Source: an uncultured Erythrobacter sp.
GTDB lineage: Bacteria; Pseudomonadota; Alphaproteobacteria; Sphingomonadales; Sphingomonadaceae
NCBI GenBank assembly: GCA_947501215.1
Contig: CANMUS010000001.1
Location: 186,001 to 250,000, forward strand
Reading direction: 5' to 3'
DNA: 64,000 nucleotides
Of the stretch, positions 50,701-58,532 are shown piece by piece (positions within the stretch are counted from its first letter, which is position 1; the number at the start of each line of letters is the position of its first letter). The notes under the pieces were generated by a model. That model ran no database searches, was not told where the DNA came from, and was given only the letters and a program-made list of their open reading frames with translations. The position numbers and the translations under genes are program-made.

Positions 50701-51587
50701 CACTTGCCGTCCTTCTTCGCCGCCGGCTTGCGCTTGGCGGGAGCCTTCTTCTTTTTCGTTTCGGTCGCCTTGGCGGTGTCGGTCGTCTTGCCCTTGCGCT
50801 TGGGTCGGGCCGCGCGGTCTTCGGTCGGCTTGGGCGGATCAATGGCCTCGCCGCCGTCTTTTTCCGCCGGAGCGCCCGCACTCACCTTGTCGGCTGCGTG
50901 CTTGTCGGTCTTAGCGCCCGCGCCCGTATCCGACGGCTTTTCCGTAACCTTGGGATCGTCCACCGGCGGCGTGTCCGCCTTCTCGTCGCCCGGCAGGACA
51001 TAGTCCGCGCCCTCCCACGGCGACATGAAGTCGAACTGGCGCAAATCCTGAGCAAGCTCGACCGGCTCGTAGACCACGCGCTTCTCGTCTTCGGAATAAC
51101 GCAGTTCGGTGTAACCGGTCAGCGGGAAATCCTTGCGGAAAGGGTGCCCTTCGAAGCCGTAATCGGTCAGGATTCGGCGCAGGTCGGTATTCCCGGCGAA
51201 CAGCACGCCATACATGTCGAACACCTCGCGCTCGAGCCAACCGGCGTTCGGCCACAGCGTAGTGACCGTCGGCACGGGCGTATCCTCACTCGCGCGGCAT
51301 TTCACCATAATCCGGCTGTTGGTAGTGAGCGAGAGCAGCATGTAGACGATCTCGAACCGCTCGGCCCGCGAAGGATAGTCGGCTCCGGCGATTTCCATCA
51401 GCTGCTGGTAAGCGTGATCGTCACGCAGGATGCGAAGCACGTCTTCGATGCTGTCGCGCTTTACATGCAACAGGAGTTCGCCATGCTCTTCGTGCGCGTC
51501 GACCAGATGGTCGCCCAGCGCAGTCGAAAGCGTGCCTTTCAGCCCGTCGATCAGCGTGAAGCGGGGCGCGGAATGTAGCGTTGCCAT
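50700..51587 (-). CDS. nuoC: NADH-quinone oxidoreductase subunit C with long basic tail
   Basis: 295-residue 30-kDa-type subunit. The core (about residues 1-195) has ERFEIVYMLLSLTTNSRI, WLEREVFDMYGVLFAGNTDL and RRILTDYGFEGHPFRKDFPL, all typical. Residues about 200-295 form a low-complexity extension, first acidic/Pro-rich and then Lys/Ala/Pro/Thr-rich (KKKKAPAKRKPAAKK). NuoC normally ends near 200 residues. It lies 10 bases after nuoB and overlaps the lipoprotein gene by one base. Confidence 0.95.
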   Translation of the reverse strand: MATLHSAPRFTLIDGLKGTLSTALGDHLVDAHEEHGELLLHVKRDSIEDVLRILRDDHAYQQLMEIAGADYPSRAERFEIVYMLLSLTTNSRIMVKCRASEDTPVPTVTTLWPNAGWLEREVFDMYGVLFAGNTDLRRILTDYGFEGHPFRKDFPLTGYTELRYSEDEKRVVYEPVELAQDLRQFDFMSPWEGADYVLPGDEKADTPPVDDPKVTEKPSDTGAGAKTDKHAADKVSAGAPAEKDGGEAIDPPKPTEDRAARPKRKGKTTDTAKATETKKKKAPAKRKPAAKKDGK

Positions 51588-51597
51588 ATCCTCGCCC

Positions 51598-52215
51598 TTA
51601 CCTCTGGATCGTGCCCGAACGGCGGATTTTGCGCTGCAGCTGCATCACGCCATAGAGGAGCGCCTCGGCCGTCGGCGGGCACCCGGGAACGTAGATGTCG
51701 ACCGGCACGATGCGGTCGCAGCCGCGCACGACCGAGTAGCTGTAGTGATAATAGCCGCCGCCATTAGCGCAGCTGCCCATGCTGATCACATATTTCGGAT
51801 CGGACATCTGGTCATAGACCTTGCGCAGCGCCGGAGCCATCTTGTTGCATAGCGTACCGGCGACGATCATTACGTCCGACTGGCGCGGGGACGCGCGCGG
51901 GGCGACGCCAAAACGCTCCATGTCGTAGCGCGGCATGTTCACATGGATCATCTCGACCGCGCAGCACGCGAGGCCGAAGGTCATCCACCACAGGCTGCCG
52001 GTGCGCGCCCAGTGGAACAGATCCTCGGTGCTGGTGACCAAGAAGCCCTTGTCGTTCACCTCGGTCTGCAGCGCGTTGAAATAGTCCGCATCGGGCTGGC
52101 GCACTTCGCCGCCCTTGGCGGTCGGCAGCGCGCTGTCGCGCATGCGCTGGCCGTCGAGCGCGGGGTTCAGCGAGGCGGTGCCGACGAGGGCGGGATCGGT
52201 GTTCGGGTTGCTCAT
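51598..52215 (-). CDS. nuoB: NADH-quinone oxidoreductase subunit B
   Basis: 205-residue iron-sulfur subunit holding the last cluster (N2) before quinone. The [4Fe-4S] ligands are the vicinal Cys84-Cys85 (GLACCAVEM), Cys149 (GSCANGGG) and Cys179 (PGCPP). A variable N-terminal extension of about 60 residues precedes the core. ATG 52215 overlaps the nuoA stop (ATGA). Confidence 0.97.
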   Translation of the reverse strand: MSNPNTDPALVGTASLNPALDGQRMRDSALPTAKGGEVRQPDADYFNALQTEVNDKGFLVTSTEDLFHWARTGSLWWMTFGLACCAVEMIHVNMPRYDMERFGVAPRASPRQSDVMIVAGTLCNKMAPALRKVYDQMSDPKYVISMGSCANGGGYYHYSYSVVRGCDRIVPVDIYVPGCPPTAEALLYGVMQLQRKIRRSGTIQR

Positions 52216-52586
52216 TGCCAGTCCAGCGCCCCCATCTTCCATTCATAGGCGAGACCGATAGCGAGGATACCGAGGAAGATCATCATCCCGGCCCAGCCCA
52301 TCCAGCCGGTCACGTCGAGGCTCACTGCCCAGGGAAACAGGAACGAGGCCTCGAGATCGAACAGCAGGAAGCTGATCGCCACGAGGTAGAATTTCACGTC
52401 GAACTGGCTGCGCGGGTCTTCGAAGGCTGGGAAGCCGCACTCGTATTCGCTCAGCTTCTCGGCATCGGGGTTATGCGCGCCGGTGAGCCGCGAGACACCC
52501 ATCGGCAGGAACACGAAGGCTGCCGAAAGGATGACCGCGATGAACAGGAAGATGAGGATGGGCAGATATTGTTCGAGGTCGACCAC
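52212..52586 (-). CDS. nuoA: NADH-quinone oxidoreductase subunit A
   Basis: 124-residue three-helix membrane subunit, first gene of the nuo operon. The conserved loop [20 protein letters not shown] and helix [20 protein letters not shown] are diagnostic. The start is GTG 52586 with AAGGAA seven bases upstream. Confidence 0.96.
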   Translation of the reverse strand: MVDLEQYLPILIFLFIAVILSAAFVFLPMGVSRLTGAHNPDAEKLSEYECGFPAFEDPRSQFDVKFYLVAISFLLFDLEASFLFPWAVSLDVTGWMGWAGMMIFLGILAIGLAYEWKMGALDWQ

Positions 52587-52637
52587 GTAGAGTTCCTTGG
52601 CGCGGAGGCGATTCCGCTTGGGTACGGTTCGCGCACG

Positions 52638-52666
52638 CCTCTAGGCCCCTCGGCGGGCGGGTGCAA
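52638..52666 (-). promoter_or_regulatory. Candidate nuo operon promoter
   Basis: On the minus strand, TTGCAC (52666-52661) and TAGAGG (52643-52638) are separated by 17 bases, about 50 bases before nuoA in the 163-base gap after the aldehyde dehydrogenase gene. Confidence 0.45.
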
Positions 52667-52681
52667 GGGTGCGGCACGCGC

Positions 52682-52712
52682 AAATCCCGCACAATCGATT
52701 GCGCAAACCGGG
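52682..52712. repeat. Inverted repeat centred on CAATCGATTG
   Basis: TCCCGCACAAT and ATTGCGC..CGGGA surround the perfect 10-base palindrome CAATCGATTG, just upstream of the candidate nuo promoter. It could be an operator for nuo or part of the transcription end of the aldehyde dehydrogenase gene; the sequence does not decide. Confidence 0.4.
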
Positions 52713-52713
52713 A

Positions 52714-52744
52714 CCGGATGCTCCGCCCCCGGCCGCGCATCCGG
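52714..52744 (-). terminator. Hairpin after the aldehyde dehydrogenase gene
   Basis: CCGGATGC and GCATCCGG form a perfect 8-bp stem around a 15-base G-rich loop, starting 5 bases after the aldehyde dehydrogenase stop. No U-run follows, so termination is only likely. Confidence 0.45.
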
Positions 52745-52749
52745 CGAGC

Positions 52750-54180
52750 CTATTTCAAGGCGGACTTGATCGCCTTGTCGGTTGCAGCGCCATAGGGCGG
52801 CTTGAGACCGCCGAGCTTGGCGATGTCGATCTTGGGCTGGCTGTAGACGCTGCGCGCATGGCTGAATTCGCGGAAGCCCTCGACCCCGTGATAGCTGCCC
52901 ATGCCTGAAGGTCCGGTGCCGCCGAACGGCAGATCGTCCATAGACACGTGGAAGATTACGTCGTTCACGGTCACGCCGCCGCTGATAGTCTTGGTCAGCA
53001 CCTTCTCGCGTTCGTCGCTGCTCTCACCGAAGTAATAGAGGCCGAGCGGGCGGTCGTTTTCGTTCACGTATTCGATCGCTTCCTCGACGCGGCTGTAGGT
53101 CTTGACCGGGAGGACCGGCCCGAAGATTTCCTCCTGCATCGCCTTCATGTCGTCCGTAACATTCTTGAGGATGGTCAGCGGCATCTTGCGCTGGTTGGCA
53201 TTGCCGAAGTCCTCGTTACCCGGGTTGACCTCGATCACCTCGGCACCCTTGTCCTTCGCATCGGCGACCAGGCCCTTTAGCCGCTCGAAGTGATGGTCGC
53301 TGACGATGCTGGCGTAGTCTTCGTTCTCCAGCATAGTCGGATACATATTCGCGGTGCCCTGCCAGACGCCATGGATCGCTTCGTCCTGCTTGCTTTCCGG
53401 CACGTAGAGATAGTCCGGGGCTAGGCAAATCTGGCCTGCATTGAGCATCTTGCCGAGCGCAATACGCTCGCCCGCCTTGGCGAAGTCCGCACTCTCGCCG
53501 AGGAAGACCGGGCTCTTGCCCCCGAGTTCCAACGTGACGGGGACGAGGTTCTTCGCTGCAGCTTCCATGACCTTGCGACCGGTCGCGGTGGAGCCGGTGA
53601 ACACGAGATGATCGAAGGGCAATTCGGAAAAGGCGGCCGCGACTTCGGGGCCGCCGGTGAAGACAGCGCACTCGTCCGGAGTGAAATATTCCTCGACCAG
53701 TTCCTGCGTCAGCAGGCTGGTCTTCTCGGTAAACTCGCTCGGCTTGATCATCGCGCGATTGCCCGCGGCGAAGACCTGCATCAGCGGGCCGAAGCTGAGA
53801 TTGACCGGGAAATTCCACGGGCTGAGGATGCCGATTACGCCCTTCGGCTCGTACCGCACTTCCGCCTTGGCGCCCATCAGGCCGAGCGGGAACTGCACGT
53901 GCCGCTTGTCTGGCCGCGCCCACTTGTCCATGTTCTTGAGGCAGTATTTGCCGAAGTTCATCGTGCCGACGATGTCGGTCATCATCGATTGCTGGGGCGA
54001 GCGGTTGCCGAAATCGGCGCTCATCACCTTGCACAGATCGTCGGCATGGGTTTTCAGCAGGTTGATGGCACGCTCGATGCGATCCTTGCGCAGAGCCATC
54101 GGCTCGGGCCGGGTCTGGGTGTGCGCGGCGCGCTGTTTACGCAGCACGTCTTCCATCTCGCTCTTCCGGTCGTCCGCCAT
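52750..54180 (-). CDS. Coniferyl-aldehyde-dehydrogenase-type aldehyde dehydrogenase
   Basis: 476-residue NAD(P)-dependent aldehyde dehydrogenase. The catalytic residues are Asn123 (SPWNFP), Glu218 (LELGGKSP) and Cys252 (NAGQICLAP). The short C-terminus and DDLPFGGTGPSGMGSYHGVEGFREFSHARSV are typical of the class-3/coniferyl aldehyde dehydrogenase branch. The start at ATG 54180 has GGAGAG upstream; a longer reading to 54285 overlaps the divergent promoter. Divergent from the thiolase; substrate not determinable here. Confidence 0.9.
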   Translation of the reverse strand: MADDRKSEMEDVLRKQRAAHTQTRPEPMALRKDRIERAINLLKTHADDLCKVMSADFGNRSPQQSMMTDIVGTMNFGKYCLKNMDKWARPDKRHVQFPLGLMGAKAEVRYEPKGVIGILSPWNFPVNLSFGPLMQVFAAGNRAMIKPSEFTEKTSLLTQELVEEYFTPDECAVFTGGPEVAAAFSELPFDHLVFTGSTATGRKVMEAAAKNLVPVTLELGGKSPVFLGESADFAKAGERIALGKMLNAGQICLAPDYLYVPESKQDEAIHGVWQGTANMYPTMLENEDYASIVSDHHFERLKGLVADAKDKGAEVIEVNPGNEDFGNANQRKMPLTILKNVTDDMKAMQEEIFGPVLPVKTYSRVEEAIEYVNENDRPLGLYYFGESSDEREKVLTKTISGGVTVNDVIFHVSMDDLPFGGTGPSGMGSYHGVEGFREFSHARSVYSQPKIDIAKLGGLKPPYGAATDKAIKSALK

Positions 54181-54192
54181 CCCTCTCTCCAT

Positions 54193-54221
54193 TTGATCTT
54201 GCTGCGGCGCAGCACTAGGTA
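54193..54221 (+). promoter_or_regulatory. Candidate thiolase promoter
   Basis: TTGATC (54193-54198) and TAGGTA (54216-54221) are separated by 17 bases in the 107-base gap between the divergent aldehyde dehydrogenase and thiolase genes. Moderate match. Confidence 0.35.
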
Positions 54222-54287
54222 GAAGCCAACCTCCAATTAGGTCGCCATTGGCAACCGATATCACAGAACCAGAGGACCAGCACAAGC

Positions 54288-55484
54288 ATGACCCAGTTCA
54301 GCGCAGCCGACCCAGTCGTCATCCTGTCTTACGCACGCACGCCGATGGGAGGCATGCAAGGCGCATTGGCCGATGTTTCGGCGACCGATCTCGGCGCGAC
54401 TGCAGTCAAGGCTGCGGTCGAGCGCTCGGGCGTGCCGGTCGACAAGTTCGACCGCACCTATATGGGCTGCGTCCTGCCCGCAGGCCTCGGCCAGGCCCCT
54501 GCCCGCCAGGCCTCGATCAAGGCTGGCCTCCCGAAATCGGTCCAGGCGACCACCGTCAACAAGGTCTGCGGCAGCGGAATGCAGACGGTCATCATGGGCG
54601 CCGAAGCGCTCGCCACGGGCGATGTGAACTACATCGTCGCCGGCGGCATGGAGAGCATGACCAACGCGCCCTACTTGCTCAAAAAGCACCGCAGCGGCGC
54701 GCGGCTGGGCCATGACACGACCTACGACCACATGTTCCTCGACGGGCTGGAAGATGCCTATGAGGAAGGCCGCGCCATGGGCACCTTCGCGCAGGACACG
54801 GCGAACGACTACCAGCTGACCCGCGAGCAGATGGACGACTATTCGATCGAATCGCTGCGGCGCGCCAATGCCGCCATCGAGAGCGGCGCGTTCGCCGACG
54901 AGGTTGTGCCGGTCAGCTTCTCGACGCGGCGCGGCGATGTAACGGTCGAACATGACGAACAGCCCGGTAAGGGCAAGCCCGACAAGATCCCGACACTGCG
55001 CCCCGCTTTCGCCAAGGACGGCACGATCACCGCAGCGACGTCGTCCTCGATCTCCGATGGGGCAGCTGCCGTAGTGCTGACGCGCGAGAGCGTCGCCAGG
55101 GAAAACGGGCAGGAGCCGGTCGCGAAGATCGTCGCCATGGCTGCGCATGCTCAGGAGCCGAGCGAATTCACCGTCGCCCCTGTCGGCGCCATCAATAAGG
55201 TTCTCGTGAAGGCCGGCTGGTCGGCGGATGAGGTCGACCTGTGGGAAGTCAACGAAGCGTTCGCCTGCGTCGCCATGTTCGCCATGCGCGACATCGGCAT
55301 CCCGCATGACAAGATCAACGTGAACGGCGGCGGTACTGCGCTGGGCCACCCCATCGGTGCCAGCGGCACACGGATCATCGTGACGCTGCTCAACGCGCTC
55401 AAGCAGCAGGGCAAGAAGCGCGGCATCGCCTCGCTCTGCATCGGTGGCGGCGAAGCCACGGCAGTCGCAGTCGAGCTCGTCTGA
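54288..55484 (+). CDS. Acetyl-CoA C-acetyltransferase (thiolase)
   Basis: 398-residue thiolase joining or cleaving acetyl-CoA units. The acylated Cys94 is in NKVCGSGMQ. NEAFA, His354 (GGGTALGHPIGASG) and Cys384 (LCIGGGEA) complete the active site. Length and motifs fit the biosynthetic/acetoacetyl-CoA type rather than FadA. The start is ATG 54288 with AGAGGA upstream. No partner reductase is adjacent. Confidence 0.94.
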   Translation: MTQFSAADPVVILSYARTPMGGMQGALADVSATDLGATAVKAAVERSGVPVDKFDRTYMGCVLPAGLGQAPARQASIKAGLPKSVQATTVNKVCGSGMQTVIMGAEALATGDVNYIVAGGMESMTNAPYLLKKHRSGARLGHDTTYDHMFLDGLEDAYEEGRAMGTFAQDTANDYQLTREQMDDYSIESLRRANAAIESGAFADEVVPVSFSTRRGDVTVEHDEQPGKGKPDKIPTLRPAFAKDGTITAATSSSISDGAAAVVLTRESVARENGQEPVAKIVAMAAHAQEPSEFTVAPVGAINKVLVKAGWSADEVDLWEVNEAFACVAMFAMRDIGIPHDKINVNGGGTALGHPIGASGTRIIVTLLNALKQQGKKRGIASLCIGGGEATAVAVELV

Positions 55485-55542
55485 CGTTCTTCGCGGCACT
55501 TCCCCCGAGCCTGCGCGTTGGTGCGGCGAAAGGGGAAGTGCC

Positions 55543-55974
55543 ATGAAGACCATACTTTTCGTCGCTGCCGCAACGGTAGCGCTCGCCGCCTGCGGATCCA
55601 ACGAGGAACCCGCTCCCGAACCGCTGGATACGGCGACACCGGCCGACACGACGCTCGGCAGCACGGCTACTGGCGACATGACCGGAACCTACGAGGTGCA
55701 GATGGCCGACGGCAGCGTCACCATGCAGCAGATCAACGCCGACGGCACCTATGTCGATACAATGCCGGACGGTACCGAGACAGAGCGCGGCACCTGGCGC
55801 CAGGAAGGCTCGCAAATGTGCTTCGATCCCGAAGGTACCGATCCCGAGGAATGCTACGCCGGCGGCGCGCCTGGCTCGGATGGCCGTTTCCAGATGCGCG
55901 ATGCGGATGGGAACACGACCGCGACGGTACGTAAGGTCGACGGCAATGGAGTCGCTGCCGAAACGACCATGTAA
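55543..55974 (+). CDS. Small predicted lipoprotein
   Basis: 143-residue protein with signal peptide MKTILFVAAATVALAAC (lipobox LAAC, Cys17). A Pro/Thr/Ala linker leads into a small domain of about 85 residues (GTYEVQMADGSVTMQQINAD, MCFDPEGTDPEECYAGGAPG) with two Cys that could pair. The repeated Asp-Gly turns suggest a beta-rich fold. Function unknown. ATG 55543 follows AGGGGAAG. A terminator lies 21 bases after the stop. Confidence 0.85.
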   Translation: MKTILFVAAATVALAACGSNEEPAPEPLDTATPADTTLGSTATGDMTGTYEVQMADGSVTMQQINADGTYVDTMPDGTETERGTWRQEGSQMCFDPEGTDPEECYAGGAPGSDGRFQMRDADGNTTATVRKVDGNGVAAETTM

Positions 55975-55994
55975 AAGGTCCAAGCTGAAGACGG

Positions 55995-56023
55995 AAAAGG
56001 CGGCTGGAACGGGCCGCCTTTTT
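55995..56023. terminator. Bidirectional Rho-independent terminator
   Basis: AAAAGGCGGC and GCCGCCTTTTT form a 10-bp stem around an 8-base loop. A-rich and T-rich flanks serve both strands, between the convergent lipoprotein and SH3-domain genes. Confidence 0.85.
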
Positions 56024-56027
56024 CATG

Positions 56028-56495
56028 TCACGGCGTGCCTGCGCCCCACAACCGATCCTGCGCGATCCAGCCACGGCGGTTCGCGATAGTCACTTCGCAC
56101 CATCCATCTTCGCAGTCGCCCAAAGCCGCGACGACGCCCGGCTCGACCCGCCACTTAAGCACGGCATCAGCGGCGGGGCCGGAGCGCATGTCGGCGGGCC
56201 CCTCACCCATAACGATCGCGCCGTGATCCGGGCTCAGCAGGCGGGCCACTACCCAGCCCTTGTCGCCCGCAGGATCCTCGATCAGCCGCCAGCCTTCCAT
56301 CACGCGCACCACTTTCACGGGCAGGCCGGGCCGGCGATAGACCCAGTCGATCTTGTAATCGGCACTCGGCCCCACACGCATGTTGAGCTCGCTGGCGCGG
56401 ATGGTCGCCCAATAGGGCACCTCCCGCTCCTGCGCGGCTGCTGATGCGGGCAGACCGATGAAGCAAACGAGGGCGATGAGAAGGCGCGCGACCAT
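56028..56495 (-). CDS. Secreted SH3-domain (SH3b) protein
   Basis: 155-residue exported protein. The signal peptide MVARLLIALVCFIGLPASAA ends near AAAQ. Two SH3b-like repeats follow: about residues 30-85 (WATIRASELNMRVGPSADYK, VMEGWRLIED) and 90-150 (ADMRSGPAADAVLKWRVEPG, CEDGWCEVTI, RRGWIAQDRLWG). Such domains usually bind peptidoglycan or proteins in the envelope. ATG 56495 is chosen because it begins the signal peptide; the longer reading adds a Cys-rich stretch. Confidence 0.88.
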   Translation of the reverse strand: MVARLLIALVCFIGLPASAAAQEREVPYWATIRASELNMRVGPSADYKIDWVYRRPGLPVKVVRVMEGWRLIEDPAGDKGWVVARLLSPDHGAIVMGEGPADMRSGPAADAVLKWRVEPGVVAALGDCEDGWCEVTIANRRGWIAQDRLWGAGTP

Positions 56496-56579
56496 ATCGG
56501 AACCTTTACACGATTCTGCGCTGCCACGGCAACCGCGCTTGACCACCACCCCGCCCTCGCCCTAGCGCTTTTCACCAGC

Positions 56580-57596
56580 ATGGATAGCGCCACCGAACAG
56601 GTCGAGAAACGCCTCACCCGCACGCCGCGGGTGGTCGTCACCCGTCACCTCATGCCCTCGGTAGAAGAGCGTATGGGCGAGTTGTTCGACGTGACGCTGA
56701 ACGGCGAGGACCGGCCGCTGACACGCGAAGAGATCGTGGCTGTAATGCAAAACTGCGACGTCCTCGTGCCGACCGTCACCGACCGCATCGACGGCGACAT
56801 GATTGCGGAGGCGGGCGACGACCTCGGCCTGATCGCCAATTTCGGCGCAGGCACCGAACATCTCGACCTCAAGGCGGCGCATGATCGCGGGATCATGGTG
56901 ACCAACACGCCCGGCGTCTTCACCGACGACACCGCCGATCTCGCAATGGCCGGTATCATCGGCGTGCCGCGCCGCATCCGCGAAGGCGTGCAGCTGATCC
57001 GCAGCGGAGAGTGGACGGGCTGGACGCCGACGGCACTGCTCGGGACGAAGCTGGCGGGCAAGGTGCTCGGCATCGTCGGCATGGGGCGCATCGGACAAGC
57101 CGTCGCCCACCGCGCGCGCGCTTTCGGCCTGCGCATCGCCTATCACAATCGCAAGCGCCTGCCCGAAGCGGTCGAGCGCATGTTCGATGCCGTATATGTA
57201 GAGAACCTCGACGATCTGGTGGCGCAGGCGGACATTCTCACGCTCCACTGCCCGGCGACGCCCGGTACGCACCGACTGATCGACGAGCGGCGCATCGGCC
57301 TTATTAAACCGGGCGCGAGCCTCATAAACACCGCCCGCGGCGATCTCGTCGATCAGGAAGCATTGATTGCGGCACTTGATAATGGCCACCTGACCGGCGC
57401 GGGACTCGACGTTTATCCCGACGAGCCGAATGTGGACGAACGCCTGATCCGCCACCCCAATGTCATGACCCTGCCCCATATCGGCAGCGCCACGCGCGAA
57501 GGCCGCGAGGAATCGGGCCTGAAGGTCATCGCCAATATCCGAATGTGGGCAGACGGGCATCGCCCGCCAGACCAGGTACTGACCGGCCTCGGCTGA
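56580..57596 (+). CDS. D-2-hydroxyacid dehydrogenase (glyoxylate/hydroxypyruvate reductase type)
   Basis: 338-residue NAD(P)-dependent oxidoreductase. The nucleotide motif is GIVGMGRIGQA (Gly167-x-Gly169-xx-Gly172). The catalytic residues are Arg253 (NTARGDLVD), Glu282 (YPDEPN) and His300 (TLPHIGSAT). The arrangement NFGAGTEHLDLKAA near residue 87 fits the glyoxylate reductase (GyaR/GhrB) branch. Divergent from the SH3 gene with 84 bases between starts. Confidence 0.9.
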   Translation: MDSATEQVEKRLTRTPRVVVTRHLMPSVEERMGELFDVTLNGEDRPLTREEIVAVMQNCDVLVPTVTDRIDGDMIAEAGDDLGLIANFGAGTEHLDLKAAHDRGIMVTNTPGVFTDDTADLAMAGIIGVPRRIREGVQLIRSGEWTGWTPTALLGTKLAGKVLGIVGMGRIGQAVAHRARAFGLRIAYHNRKRLPEAVERMFDAVYVENLDDLVAQADILTLHCPATPGTHRLIDERRIGLIKPGASLINTARGDLVDQEALIAALDNGHLTGAGLDVYPDEPNVDERLIRHPNVMTLPHIGSATREGREESGLKVIANIRMWADGHRPPDQVLTGLG

Positions 57597-57650
57597 CCTT
57601 CGCCGAAGTCCGCTTGCCATCGGCGGGCAAGCCTGTAACTCCCTCACGCC

Positions 57651-58079
57651 ATGGACGAATTTTCAGCCAAGATCGAAGCCCTCGAACACCTGTGGATGCG
57701 CTCGTGGATGCAGCGCGATCGTAACCAGATGAAATCGCTCGCCGCGCGCGATTTCATTTTCTTGCTAGGATCGAGCAAGCCGGTAATCCTAGACCGCGCC
57801 AGCTGGCTGGAGGCCGCGACCACGCGCTTCCGCTGCACCGGATACCGCTTCGACGAAGTCTATGTGCGTCGCCACGGCAATGTCGCGGTCTTTGCCACGC
57901 GCCTGGGGCTGGAAGCCTCGATCGAAGGCCGCGACTGGACCGGCGACAGTTGGGTCGTCGACCTGTGGCAGAAGGCGCGAGTCAGCCGTAAATGGAAGCT
58001 GATCGAACGCACCCTCTCGCGGCCCGATACCGACGAAAAATTGCCGGACGCGATCAGGGCGATGCAATTGTGGCGCTAG
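57651..58079 (+). CDS. NTF2-like/DUF4440 family protein
   Basis: 142-residue small protein with an NTF2-like cone fold pattern: helices at the N-terminus (EALEHLWMRSWMQRDRNQMK), then ARDFIFLLG and a beta-rich half ending in WKLIERTLSR. This suggests a DUF4440-type fold. Function unknown; such proteins may be enzymes or ligand binders. Its stop codon overlaps that of the convergent GNAT gene. Confidence 0.78.
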   Translation: MDEFSAKIEALEHLWMRSWMQRDRNQMKSLAARDFIFLLGSSKPVILDRASWLEAATTRFRCTGYRFDEVYVRRHGNVAVFATRLGLEASIEGRDWTGDSWVVDLWQKARVSRKWKLIERTLSRPDTDEKLPDAIRAMQLWR

Positions 58080-58528
58080 AGTTTTAGTTCGTAGAAGCGG
58101 TTGTCGCCGTTGTCCGTATAGCCAGCAAAGGGCCCAATCTCGGAGAAGCCCGCAGCGCGATAGAGTCGGTTTGCAGGCTCGAACGGAGCGCTGATACCGG
58201 TCTCGAGCTTGACTAGGTCGAATCCCAGATTGCTCGCTTCTTTTAGAAGCAGATCGAGCAGCGCTTTGCCAATGCCTTTACCGCCATGTTCGGGCAAGGT
58301 GCGCATGCTTTTGATTTCGGCGAATTCCGAATGCGTGCGTAGCGCCCCGACCGCGAGAAGTTGGCCATCGTTCCAAGCACCGAAAATCCGGATATCGCTG
58401 CTGCGCATCCGGTCGAGGTCGAAAGCATAGGCGGTCCCGGGCGGCGAGACCTCCAGCATATTGCGATGGTGAAACTCAAGCAGCCTCGCAATAATGGGAT
58501 CATCGACGCTGGCTTGCGCGAGGTGCAC
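58076..58528 (-). CDS. GNAT family N-acetyltransferase
   Basis: 150-residue acetyltransferase. The acetyl-CoA pyrophosphate-binding motif A is LPEHGGKGIGKALLDLLLKE (R/Q-x-x-G-x-G/A type), with FAEIKSMRTLPEHGGKG before and ANRLYRAAGFSEIGPF after. It resembles the small YhbS/ElaA-like GNATs. The start is GTG 58528, 4 bases after the nitronate-monooxygenase-like stop. Substrate unknown. Confidence 0.9.
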   Translation of the reverse strand: MHLAQASVDDPIIARLLEFHHRNMLEVSPPGTAYAFDLDRMRSSDIRIFGAWNDGQLLAVGALRTHSEFAEIKSMRTLPEHGGKGIGKALLDLLLKEASNLGFDLVKLETGISAPFEPANRLYRAAGFSEIGPFAGYTDNGDNRFYELKL

Positions 58529-58532
58529 GCCC

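Noticed and set aside
58076-58079. Overlap of the stop codons of convergent NTF2-like and GNAT genes
   Set aside because: A four-base convergent overlap is common in compact genomes and does not imply frameshift or regulation.
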